The notes below the pieces were generated by a model. The model was given only the letters and a program-made list of their open reading frames with translations. It was not told where the DNA came from and searched no databases. Both the position numbers and the translations under genes were made by a program. From an uncultured Lachnospiraceae bacterium (GTDB lineage Bacteria > Bacillota_A > Clostridia > Lachnospirales > Lachnospiraceae): a stretch of 5,493 nucleotides of DNA. Positions 1 through 5,493 of this stretch are shown piece by piece. The DNA lies in the NCBI GenBank assembly GCA_902795835.1, contig CADBNA010000470.1, positions 1 through 5,493 of the forward strand. The letters are read 5' to 3'. The first letter of the stretch is position 1. Each line of letters opens with the position of its first letter.

Positions 1-294
1 GCCTTTACCGTACTGGATGCCCTGGGCTATCTCGATGAGATCCCGGTCTGTGTCGCCTATGAAATTGACGGAAAACAGACCCGCGAATTTCCGGTTACGG
101 GTGAGCTGGAGAAGGCCAGACCGGTACTGGAGGTGCTCCCCGGCTGGAAGTGCGATATCCGCGGGATCCGGCGGTATGAGGACCTGCCGGAAAATGCCCG
201 GCGGTATGTGGAATTTATTGAAAAACAGATCGGTTTCCCGATTACCATGGTATCCAACGGCCCCGGACGCGAAGATATCATTTACAGAAATTGA
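1..294 (+). CDS. purA: Adenylosuccinate synthase, C-terminal part (partial, 5' end outside window)
   Basis: Frame 1 is open from the first base to a TGA at 292-294 and gives the last 97 residues of adenylosuccinate synthase. This cytoplasmic GTP-dependent enzyme joins IMP and aspartate, the first committed step from IMP to AMP. The visible part has the family's C-terminal signature: AFTVLDALGYLDEIPVCVAY at the start, a YEDLPENARRYVEFIEK segment, and the closing GFPITMVSNGPGRED, matching the conserved 'P-I-x-x-V-S-x-G-P-x-R' ending that carries guanine-nucleotide contacts. The frame is intact and the C-terminus has normal family length. The next gene starts 25 bases after the stop, so co-transcription is likely. 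The N-terminal P-loop and catalytic residues lie outside the window and cannot be checked. Identification by family recall; confident. Confidence 0.95.
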   Translation, partial: AFTVLDALGYLDEIPVCVAYEIDGKQTREFPVTGELEKARPVLEVLPGWKCDIRGIRRYEDLPENARRYVEFIEKQIGFPITMVSNGPGREDIIYRN

Positions 295-319
295 GAATAA
301 AAGGGGGGCAGTTCGGAGC

Positions 320-1027
320 ATGAGACGACGGCTGTTTTTCATGCCGCTGATAATCGGCTGCATCTGTCTGCTGTGGGGCTGCGGCTCCGGCGGAGACATG
401 AGTATGCTGACGGCAGATGCCGGCGGAAGCATCACGGAAAAAATAATTGAACCGAAGGACGGGGATTTTTCATCGGAAGAGCTGGAACAGTATATTGCGG
501 CTCAGATCGAGGCCTTTCAGGGAGGCACGGTAACCCTGGAATCCTGTAAGGTCGGCGCCACGGATGTGGAAATTGAACTGACATACGGGTCCTGGAAGGA
601 CTATGCGGATTTCAACCAGATCGTCTGCTTTATGGGAACCCTGTCAGAGGCGGATACGGCCGGTTATGACATCCGTCAGACCTGGCTGGACAAGTCGGGC
701 AAGGCGGCCGGTCAGGATATTGTGCAGGAGCACGTGAAGGACTGGAATGTTCTCGTTCTCGGCGAACCGGTGCGCGTGAAGCTTCCGGGCAAGATCGTGT
801 ATGCAACGGATAATGTGAAGATCACGGGCAGGCGGACAGCGCGGATCGATTCGGTTATGGCGGACGGGAGTGCGCCGGGCAGTGATGCGGCAGCCGCGTC
901 GGAGACGGAAGAGGATACCGTTTCGGCTTCCGGTGCCGCGTCGGGAACATCCCTGACAGAGACGCCCTCTGTGATCAACCGGTACGCATCGGTGGCGGAC
1001 CGGTATGCATATATCATTTATAAGTAA
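320..1027 (+). CDS. Predicted lipoprotein of unknown function, 235 aa
   Basis: The protein begins MRRRLFFMPLIIGCICLLWG-C, a short basic N-region, a hydrophobic core and a lipobox L18-W19-G20-C21. It should therefore be exported, lipidated on Cys21 and anchored to the outer face of the membrane. The mature part is acidic, with a compact-looking region at about 45-180 (EELEQYIAAQIEAF, then ELTYGSWKDYADFN, then GEPVRVKLPGKIVYATDNVK). A low-complexity Ala/Ser/Glu/Thr stretch follows at about 181-216, then a short ending NRYASVADRYAYIIYK. No catalytic motif is seen and no enzyme family is recognised; similar hypothetical lipoproteins occur in Lachnospiraceae (recall, unverified). The ATG at 320 was chosen because it gives a proper signal peptide. 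The frame stays open upstream to 17, but that stretch overlaps purA in another frame. AAGGGGGG at 301-308 is a plausible but distant ribosome binding site. The gap to the next gene is 40 bases. Confidence 0.85.
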   Translation: MRRRLFFMPLIIGCICLLWGCGSGGDMSMLTADAGGSITEKIIEPKDGDFSSEELEQYIAAQIEAFQGGTVTLESCKVGATDVEIELTYGSWKDYADFNQIVCFMGTLSEADTAGYDIRQTWLDKSGKAAGQDIVQEHVKDWNVLVLGEPVRVKLPGKIVYATDNVKITGRRTARIDSVMADGSAPGSDAAAASETEEDTVSASGAASGTSLTETPSVINRYASVADRYAYIIYK

Positions 1028-1052
1028 GGGCGAAGCCCTGAAATAATACAGC

Positions 1053-1058
1053 AAGGAG
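1053..1058 (+). promoter_or_regulatory. Ribosome binding site of glycyl-tRNA synthetase
   Basis: AAGGAG lies 9 bases before the ATG at 1068. It decides between that start and a second in-frame ATG at 1080 (protein start MEKTMEKII versus MEKII): the spacing of 9 is normal for the first and 21 is too long for the second. Confidence 0.8.
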
Positions 1059-1067
1059 TACAAAATC

Positions 1068-2465
1068 ATGGAAAAAACAATGGAAAAGATCATCGCCCTC
1101 GCAAAATCCAGAGGCTTTGTGTATCCCGGTTCCGAGATCTACGGCGGCCTGGCCAACACCTGGGACTACGGCCCGCTGGGCGTGGAACTCAAGAACAATG
1201 TCAAAAAGGCCTGGTGGAAGAAATTTGTGCAGGATAACAAATATAATGTGGGAGTGGACTGCGCGATCCTCATGAACCCCCAGACATGGGTTGCCTCCGG
1301 ACATCTGGGAAGCTTCTCCGATCCGCTGATGGACTGCCGCGAGTGCCATGAGCGCTTCCGCGCCGACAAGCTGATCGAGGATTTCTGTGCGGAAAAGGGC
1401 ATCGAGCTGGAAAACAACAGCTGTGACGGCTGGTCACAGGAAAGGATGAAGGGATTCATCGATGAGCATGAGATCCCCTGCCCAACCTGCGGAAAACACA
1501 ATTTTACGGATATCCGCCAGTTTAACCTGATGTTCAAGACCTTCCAGGGCGTCACGGAGGACGCCAAGAATACGGTATATCTCCGCCCGGAGACCGCACA
1601 GGGCATTTTCGTAAACTTCAAAAACGTCCAGCGCACATCCCGGAAAAAGATCCCGTTCGGCATCGGCCAGATCGGCAAGTCTTTCCGCAATGAGATCACG
1701 CCCGGCAACTTCACATTCCGCACGAGGGAATTTGAGCAGATGGAGCTGGCGTTCTTCTGCGAGCCCGATACGGCTCTGGAGTGGTTTGACTACTGGCGTT
1801 CCTTCTGCCGCGACTGGCTCCTGAACCTCGGCATGAAGGAAGAGGAGATGCGTCTCCGCGACCATTCGAAGGAAGAACTGAGCTTCTACAGCAAGGCAAC
1901 TACGGATATCGAATTTCTGTTCCCGTTCGGATGGGGTGAACTGTGGGGCATCGCTGACCGCACCGATTATGACCTGGGACGTCACCAGGAAGTATCCGGC
2001 GAGGATATGTCCTATTTCGATGACACGCAGAACAGAAAATTTATTCCGTATGTCATCGAGCCGTCTCTCGGCGCGGACCGTGTCGTTCTGGCCTTCCTCT
2101 GCGCGGCGTATGACGAAGAAGTCCTGGATGCCGAAAAGAACGATGTCCGCACCGTGCTGCATTTCCATCCGGCACTTGCACCGGTCAAGGTAGCCGTCCT
2201 TCCGCTCTCGAAAAAGCTGAGCGAGGGCGCGGAAAAGATTTTTGACGAGCTGTCGTCAAAGTACAACTGTGAATTTGATGACCGCGGCAATATCGGCAAG
2301 AGATACCGCCGGCAGGATGAAATCGGTACGCCGTACTGTGTGACCTATGATTTTGACTCTGAAAATGACGGCTGTGTGACGATTCGTGAGAGAGATACCA
2401 TGGAGCAGGTCCGGGTAAAGACAGAGGATCTGGAAGCATGGTTTGCCGAGAAATTCCGTTATTGA
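1068..2465 (+). CDS. glyQS: Glycyl-tRNA synthetase, single-chain dimeric (alpha2) type
   Basis: This class II synthetase charges tRNA-Gly with glycine in the cytoplasm. At 465 aa it is the single-chain type shared by many Gram-positives, archaea and eukaryotes, not the two-subunit GlyQ/GlyS type. The N-terminus carries [20 protein letters not shown] and [10 protein letters not shown] (about 15-44). A CxxC pair at Cys90/Cys93 and another at Cys138/Cys141 look like a zinc knuckle inserted between class II motifs 1 and 2. [14 protein letters not shown] (173-186) and [10 protein letters not shown] (203-212, motif 2 Arg207) build the active site. [10 protein letters not shown] (335-344, Arg338) is motif 3. 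The anticodon-binding domain runs from about 370 to the end, with [18 protein letters not shown] and [15 protein letters not shown]. All key motifs are present. No T-box leader precedes it: only 40 bases separate it from the lipoprotein gene, so expression probably depends on upstream transcription. Confidence 0.97.
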   Translation: MEKTMEKIIALAKSRGFVYPGSEIYGGLANTWDYGPLGVELKNNVKKAWWKKFVQDNKYNVGVDCAILMNPQTWVASGHLGSFSDPLMDCRECHERFRADKLIEDFCAEKGIELENNSCDGWSQERMKGFIDEHEIPCPTCGKHNFTDIRQFNLMFKTFQGVTEDAKNTVYLRPETAQGIFVNFKNVQRTSRKKIPFGIGQIGKSFRNEITPGNFTFRTREFEQMELAFFCEPDTALEWFDYWRSFCRDWLLNLGMKEEEMRLRDHSKEELSFYSKATTDIEFLFPFGWGELWGIADRTDYDLGRHQEVSGEDMSYFDDTQNRKFIPYVIEPSLGADRVVLAFLCAAYDEEVLDAEKNDVRTVLHFHPALAPVKVAVLPLSKKLSEGAEKIFDELSSKYNCEFDDRGNIGKRYRRQDEIGTPYCVTYDFDSENDGCVTIRERDTMEQVRVKTEDLEAWFAEKFRY

Positions 2466-2516
2466 GGGAGAGGGATTTCCGGTATTATACAGGTGTAGTG
2501 GAAGAAAAGAGGTTTT

Positions 2517-3680
2517 GTGAATAGAAAAAACAGGTTTGTTTTTGTGCGGACTGCGGCAGCGGCAGTTCTGTCTGCCCTGCTTTTGTCCGGCTGTTCCCCT
2601 GAAGGGGGACTCTTCAGCGCAGATGACTATTATCTGGTAAACGGATCTTCCGTGGAGGAGGAATCAGACGTGGCGGAGGCGGACACTGCGGAATCTGCTG
2701 CAGAAGTGTCAGTTCCTGAAGAGGCTGAACGGGCAAGGATAGAGATTGCCGCGGAACCGATCGATTACGGGAAAGAATACAAGGATATCATGCAGACCGT
2801 GTGGGTGGCCTATTGGGACGGCCACATCGGGGAGGCGCTGGATATGTACGGGGGCGTTATAGAGAATATCTGCGTGTTTGCCGCCTCTTATGATCCGGAC
2901 GGCAAGGTGTTCCTGCCTCCGGAACTCCTGACGCAGCTGGAGCTCATCCGCGAAAAAGCGGCCGGGCACTCCTGGAACATTTATCTGTCTGTGACAAACG
3001 ATATCGTGGCATCCGGATGGTCTTCGGCGAAGAATGTCGATCTGCTGCATCATCTGCTGGACAGTCCGAAAGATGCCAAAAAGCACGCGGCCGCACTGGC
3101 CGCTCTGGCGGAAGAGAACGGGTTTGACGGGCTGGAGATTGATTTTGAGGCGATTCACGGCGATATCGAGCTGTGGAAATCTTTTCTGGTTTTTGAAGAA
3201 GCCCTGATCGAGGAGACCGGAAAGCGCTCCATGCCTCTGCGGATCGTTCTCGAGCCGGCCACCCCGACGGAACTGACCTTTCCCGAAGGCCCGGAATACG
3301 TGATGATGTGCTATGATCTGCACGGCTTCGGGACGGAGCCGGGCGCCAAGGCGGACCGGGATTTCCTGACCGGTCTGGTTCAGGATTTTGCTTCTGTTCC
3401 GGATCTTGGTTTCGCGCTGGCCAACGGCGGCTACGACTGGAATGTGGAAACGGGGTACGTGACCACCCTGTCTGAACAGAACGTTCAGAAGCTGCTGGCT
3501 GAACATGAATTTCACAAGGAACGGGGAGATACCAGCGGCGCTCTGCACGGCATCTACGAAGACGAGGACAAGGACAAGAGAGAGGTATGGTTTGCAGATG
3601 CCCAGACACTGCGGTTCTGGTACGACTGTCTCTCTGAGGCTGCCGGTCATCCGGTACGCTGCAGTCTGTGGAAGCTGTAA
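2517..3680 (+). CDS. GH18-family glycoside hydrolase-like lipoprotein, 387 aa
   Basis: A signal peptide with lipobox L23-S24-G25-C26 predicts an outer-face membrane lipoprotein. An acidic Glu/Ala/Ser linker (about 44-80) leads to a (beta/alpha)8-type domain from about 90 to the end. Its core motif FDGLEIDFEAI (203-213) matches the GH18 signature DxxDxDxE with Glu207 at the second Asp position; Asp209 and the presumed proton donor Glu211 are kept. Supporting GH18 features are MCYDLHG (264-270, the M-x-Y-D strand), EVWFADAQTL (356-365, as in spore-type GH18 enzymes of the YaaH/SleL kind) and a closing CSLWKL with the beta-8 Trp385. By family analogy it would cut beta-1,4 bonds next to N-acetylglucosamine, perhaps in peptidoglycan; the substrate is inferred. 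No LysM domain is present. The GTG at 2517 is the only sensible start: the frame meets TAG at 2496-2498, and AAGAGG lies 4 bases upstream. The stop is followed by a 94-base gap. Confidence 0.85.
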   Translation: MNRKNRFVFVRTAAAAVLSALLLSGCSPEGGLFSADDYYLVNGSSVEEESDVAEADTAESAAEVSVPEEAERARIEIAAEPIDYGKEYKDIMQTVWVAYWDGHIGEALDMYGGVIENICVFAASYDPDGKVFLPPELLTQLELIREKAAGHSWNIYLSVTNDIVASGWSSAKNVDLLHHLLDSPKDAKKHAAALAALAEENGFDGLEIDFEAIHGDIELWKSFLVFEEALIEETGKRSMPLRIVLEPATPTELTFPEGPEYVMMCYDLHGFGTEPGAKADRDFLTGLVQDFASVPDLGFALANGGYDWNVETGYVTTLSEQNVQKLLAEHEFHKERGDTSGALHGIYEDEDKDKREVWFADAQTLRFWYDCLSEAAGHPVRCSLWKL

Positions 3681-3713
3681 AGCTGGAATGATGAGGACCT
3701 GAACTAAAAAACG

Positions 3714-3749
3714 GGCTGTGCCGGAATCCTTAAGAGATACGGTACAGCC
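3714..3749 (+). terminator. Imperfect-palindrome stem-loop between the GH18 gene and murE, candidate terminator
   Basis: GGCTGTGCCG (3714-3723) pairs with CGGTACAGCC (3740-3749): 9 Watson-Crick pairs and one G-T wobble around a 16-base loop that contains CTTAAG. Only three Ts follow on the + strand (3750-3752), so it would be a weak intrinsic terminator in that direction. Six As precede it (3706-3711), so the minus-strand transcript would have the stem followed by C, G and six Us, a better terminator. It may be bidirectional, an attenuating element before murE, or an mRNA-stabilising hairpin. Confidence 0.5.
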
Positions 3750-3758
3750 TTTGACATA

Positions 3759-3765
3759 AAGGGGG
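3759..3765 (+). promoter_or_regulatory. Ribosome binding site of murE
   Basis: The purine-rich AAGGGGG run lies 9 bases before the GTG at 3775. It supports that GTG as the start, and the encoded KSLRELLSGFEWELV fits the expected MurE N-terminus in length. Confidence 0.6.
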
Positions 3766-3774
3766 AATAGTGAC

Positions 3775-5247
3775 GTGAAAAGTCTGAGAGAGCTTCTGTC
3801 CGGTTTTGAATGGGAGCTGGTCCGGGGGTCAGCCGACTGCATGATCAGCGGTGTGGCATATGATTCAAGAAAAGCAGAAGAAGGCTGCCTGTTTGTCTGT
3901 ATGAAAGGGGCAGTGACGGACGGTCATGCCTATGCGGCCGACGTTGCCGCACGGGGTGCCGCCGCGATTCTGGTGCAGGATCCGGTTGATGTGCCGGAAA
4001 ACGTGACGGTGATCCGCACGAAGGACACGCGGCTGGCTCTGGCTATGATCTCGCAGGTATGGTTTGATTACCCTGCCCGGAGACTGAAGACGATTGGAAT
4101 CACCGGGACAAAGGGCAAGACGACAACCACGTATATGATCCAGTCTATTCTGGAGGCGGCCGGACACCGCACCGGACTGATCGGCACCATTGAGACCATG
4201 ACCGGCAGACGATCCATTCCTTCCGAAAACACCACGCCGGAATCCTGGCTGATCCAGTCTTATTTCGCGGAAATGGCGGATGCCGGATGCGACAGCGTGG
4301 TCATGGAGGTGTCCTCTCAGGCGCTGATGATGAGCCGTGTGGCGGGGATCATGTTTGACTACGGGATCTTCACGAATATCTCTCCGGACCACATCGGGCC
4401 GAATGAGCACAGCAGCTTTGAAAACTATCTTGAGTGCAAAAAGCGTCTTCTGAAGAACTGCCGGATCGGAATCGTGAACCGGGACGATCCTCATTTCGAG
4501 GAAATTGTGGAAGGCTGCACCTGCAGCCTGGAGACCTACGGCTATTCCGAGCACGCGACATTGCGGGCTGAGAACGCCATGATGATCAGCAAGCCGGGAT
4601 ATCTGGGAATTCGCTACCATGCTTCCGGCCTGGAAAACATTCCGGTGGAAATTGATATTCCGGGCCGTTTTTCGGTGTACAATTCCCTCGCCGCAGTGGC
4701 TGTCTGCCACCATTTCGGCGTGACAGGAGACAGCATCATGGAGGCCCTGACGAAGGCACGGGTCAAAGGCAGGGTTGAGATGGTGCCGGTATCTGACCGG
4801 TTTACAATGATGATCGACTACGCGCACAATGCGATGGCGCTGGAGAGTCTGCTCTCCACACTGCGCGAATACCACCCGAACCGGCTGGTCTGCCTGTTCG
4901 GATGCGGCGGCAACCGGGATCGCTCCAGACGGTTTGAGATGGGAGAAGTATCCGGCCGCATGGCGGATCTGACGATCATCACATCGGATAATCCGCGGGA
5001 TGAAGACCCGCAGGCAATTATCGAGGATATCAAGACCGGATTCTCGCGGACAAACGGAGAATACATAGAGATTCCGGACCGCAGGGAAGCCATTGCCTGG
5101 GCCATCCACCACGGGGAGCCCGGTGACATCATCGTACTTGCCGGCAAGGGACATGAGGACTATCAGATCATAAAAGGGAAAAAATATCCCATGGATGAGC
5201 GCGTGCTCATCCGGGAGATACTGGAGGCGGACAGAGCAGGTGAATGA
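3775..5247 (+). CDS. murE: MurE-family UDP-MurNAc-L-Ala-D-Glu ligase, probably meso-diaminopimelate adding
   Basis: This cytoplasmic ATP-dependent ligase adds the third stem-peptide residue to UDP-MurNAc-L-Ala-D-Glu. The 490 aa match the family. Domain 1 (about 1-105) has YDSRKAEEGCLFVCMKG. The ATP P-loop is GTKGKTTT (111-118), followed by NTTPES (152-157) and EVSSQAL (178-184), substrate and nucleotide contacts. YLECK places Lys222 as the carbamylated lysine that holds magnesium. DYAHN (348-352) and FGCGGNRDRSRR (375-386) are Mur-ligase signatures. SDNPRDEDP (404-412) with Arg408, and GKGHE (457-461), are the pattern for meso-diaminopimelate; lysine-adding enzymes lack the Arg. Odd point: the usual HLDYHG-like segment is HIGPNEH (206-212), two residues longer, which may mark a clostridial subfamily or second MurE paralogue. 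The start is GTG at 3775. No other mur genes are nearby; priA follows almost immediately. An altered amino-acid substrate is possible but less likely. Confidence 0.9.
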   Translation: MKSLRELLSGFEWELVRGSADCMISGVAYDSRKAEEGCLFVCMKGAVTDGHAYAADVAARGAAAILVQDPVDVPENVTVIRTKDTRLALAMISQVWFDYPARRLKTIGITGTKGKTTTTYMIQSILEAAGHRTGLIGTIETMTGRRSIPSENTTPESWLIQSYFAEMADAGCDSVVMEVSSQALMMSRVAGIMFDYGIFTNISPDHIGPNEHSSFENYLECKKRLLKNCRIGIVNRDDPHFEEIVEGCTCSLETYGYSEHATLRAENAMMISKPGYLGIRYHASGLENIPVEIDIPGRFSVYNSLAAVAVCHHFGVTGDSIMEALTKARVKGRVEMVPVSDRFTMMIDYAHNAMALESLLSTLREYHPNRLVCLFGCGGNRDRSRRFEMGEVSGRMADLTIITSDNPRDEDPQAIIEDIKTGFSRTNGEYIEIPDRREAIAWAIHHGEPGDIIVLAGKGHEDYQIIKGKKYPMDERVLIREILEADRAGE

Positions 5248-5287
5248 TGTCCGTATGCAGACAGAACAGGTGAGTGATGACCGTATG
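5228..5287 (+). repeat. Imperfect tandem duplication, 2 x 30 bases, over the murE stop/priA start
   Basis: Unit 1 (5228-5257) and unit 2 (5258-5287) are adjacent and agree at 26 of 30 positions; both contain an AGGTGA- or GGTGA-like stretch and end in CCGTATG. Unit 1 holds the last six murE codons and its stop. Each unit ends with an ATG in the priA frame, so the weak ribosome binding site and the start codon are both doubled. The 30-base length keeps the priA frame (RTEQVNDVRM and QTEQVSDDRM). A third, degraded copy may begin at 5288, where 7 of the first 10 bases agree. Confidence 0.85.
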
Positions 5288-5493
5288 CAGGCGGAATATG
5301 CAGATGTCATTGTGGATATAACGCGGGAGAGCCTTGACCGCAGCTTTCAGTACCGGATCCCCCCTGAATTGTCGGGGCAGGTACAGGAAGGGACGGCTGT
5401 GCGGATTCCCTTTGGCAAGGGGACGCGGGAGACGGACGGTTATGTCGTCGGTCTGGGCAGCGAACCGAAAATCAGCCCGGAGCGCATCCGCCC
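5255..5493 (+). CDS. priA: Primosomal protein N' (replication restart helicase), N-terminal part (partial, runs off window)
   Basis: PriA is a DEAH-type 3'-to-5' helicase that recognises stalled forks and reloads the replisome. Only the start of its N-terminal 3'-DNA-binding domain is visible: EYADVIVDITRESLDRSFQY, then RIPPEL, GTAVRIPFGKG and GYVVGLGSEPKISPERIR, which match the family opening (YADV-V-D-I, LD-x-x-F-x-Y, V-x-V-PFG, G-x-VV). The helicase domain lies beyond the window. The start is uncertain: ATG 5255, ATG 5285 (giving MQAEYADV, closest to usual PriA length) and GTG 5240 (overlapping murE, with GGAGG at 5223-5227) are all in frame. 5255 is listed as a middle choice; the first two each have AGGTGA 11 bases upstream. 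The murE stop ends 7 bases before 5255, so translational coupling is likely. priA is often followed by def and fmt in Firmicutes, which cannot be checked here. Confidence 0.9.
   Translation, partial: MQTEQVSDDRMQAEYADVIVDITRESLDRSFQYRIPPELSGQVQEGTAVRIPFGKGTRETDGYVVGLGSEPKISPERIR

Noticed and set aside
17..319. Upstream in-frame extension of the lipoprotein reading frame, beginning with an ATG at 17
   Set aside because: It overlaps the purA coding region in another frame, and the extension has no signal peptide; the ATG at 320 gives a proper lipoprotein signal.
979..1010. Short near-repeat CCGGTAYGCAT, 21 bases apart, at the end of the lipoprotein gene
   Set aside because: It encodes RYASVAD/RYAYIIY and is short enough to be chance codon similarity.
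1028..1067. T-box riboswitch expected before a Gram-positive glycyl-tRNA synthetase gene
   Set aside because: Only 40 bases are available, far too few for a T-box, and no T-box consensus is visible.
2462..2488. Possible promoter before the GH18 gene: TTGAGG and TATTAT
   Set aside because: The spacer is only 15 bases and the first box overlaps the glyQS stop codon; too weak to list.
3751..3756. TTGACA, a perfect -35 box before murE
   Set aside because: At 17 bases spacing the -10 would fall on the murE start codon (CGTGAA) and has no resemblance to TATAAT.
2709..3842. Long minus-strand open frame (377 residues) opposite the GH18 gene
   Set aside because: Shadow frame; the + strand product has a signal peptide and GH18 motifs, and the minus product has neither.
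5195..5254. Even earlier in-frame ATG at 5195 for priA
   Set aside because: It would overlap murE by more than 50 bases and add a Cys/Ser/Trp/Arg-rich stretch unlike PriA N-termini.
3865..5310. Long minus-strand open frame (481 residues) opposite murE
   Set aside because: It is the shadow of a clearly recognisable murE; its translation is rich in Arg/His/Cys and matches no family I know.

Overview
The window looks like chromosomal DNA from an anaerobic Firmicute, most likely a moderately GC-rich member of the Lachnospiraceae/Clostridia. This rests on protein character only: a single-chain glycyl-tRNA synthetase, a DAP-type MurE with clostridial-looking motif variants, and two lipoproteins with Gram-positive lipoboxes. 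No marker in the window fixes the genus.

All genes are on the + strand and tightly packed. In order they are: the 3' end of purA (adenylosuccinate synthase, 1-294); a 235-residue lipoprotein of unknown function (320-1027); glycyl-tRNA synthetase (1068-2465); a GH18-type glycosidase lipoprotein starting at GTG (2517-3680); a gap of 94 bases with an imperfect-palindrome stem-loop; a MurE-family UDP-MurNAc-tripeptide ligase starting at GTG (3775-5247); and the 5' end of priA, the replication-restart helicase (from about 5255 past the window edge). No intergenic gap exceeds 100 bases. I see no RNA gene, insertion sequence, CRISPR array or T-box leader.

The first four genes are separated by only 25-51 bases and could be one transcription unit mixing purine synthesis, translation and two exported lipoproteins. 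The stem-loop then separates them from a murE-priA pair. The GH18 lipoprotein and MurE both concern the cell wall: one probably cuts a glycan outside the membrane, the other builds the peptidoglycan stem peptide in the cytoplasm. That they work together is an inference from adjacency only.

The window is mostly housekeeping. The least ordinary points are a 30-base imperfect tandem duplication across the murE stop/priA start junction, which gives two nearly identical candidate priA starts; a MurE whose usual HLDYHG-like segment is replaced by HIGPNEH with two extra residues; and a stem-loop before murE that would terminate better for transcription coming from the minus strand.
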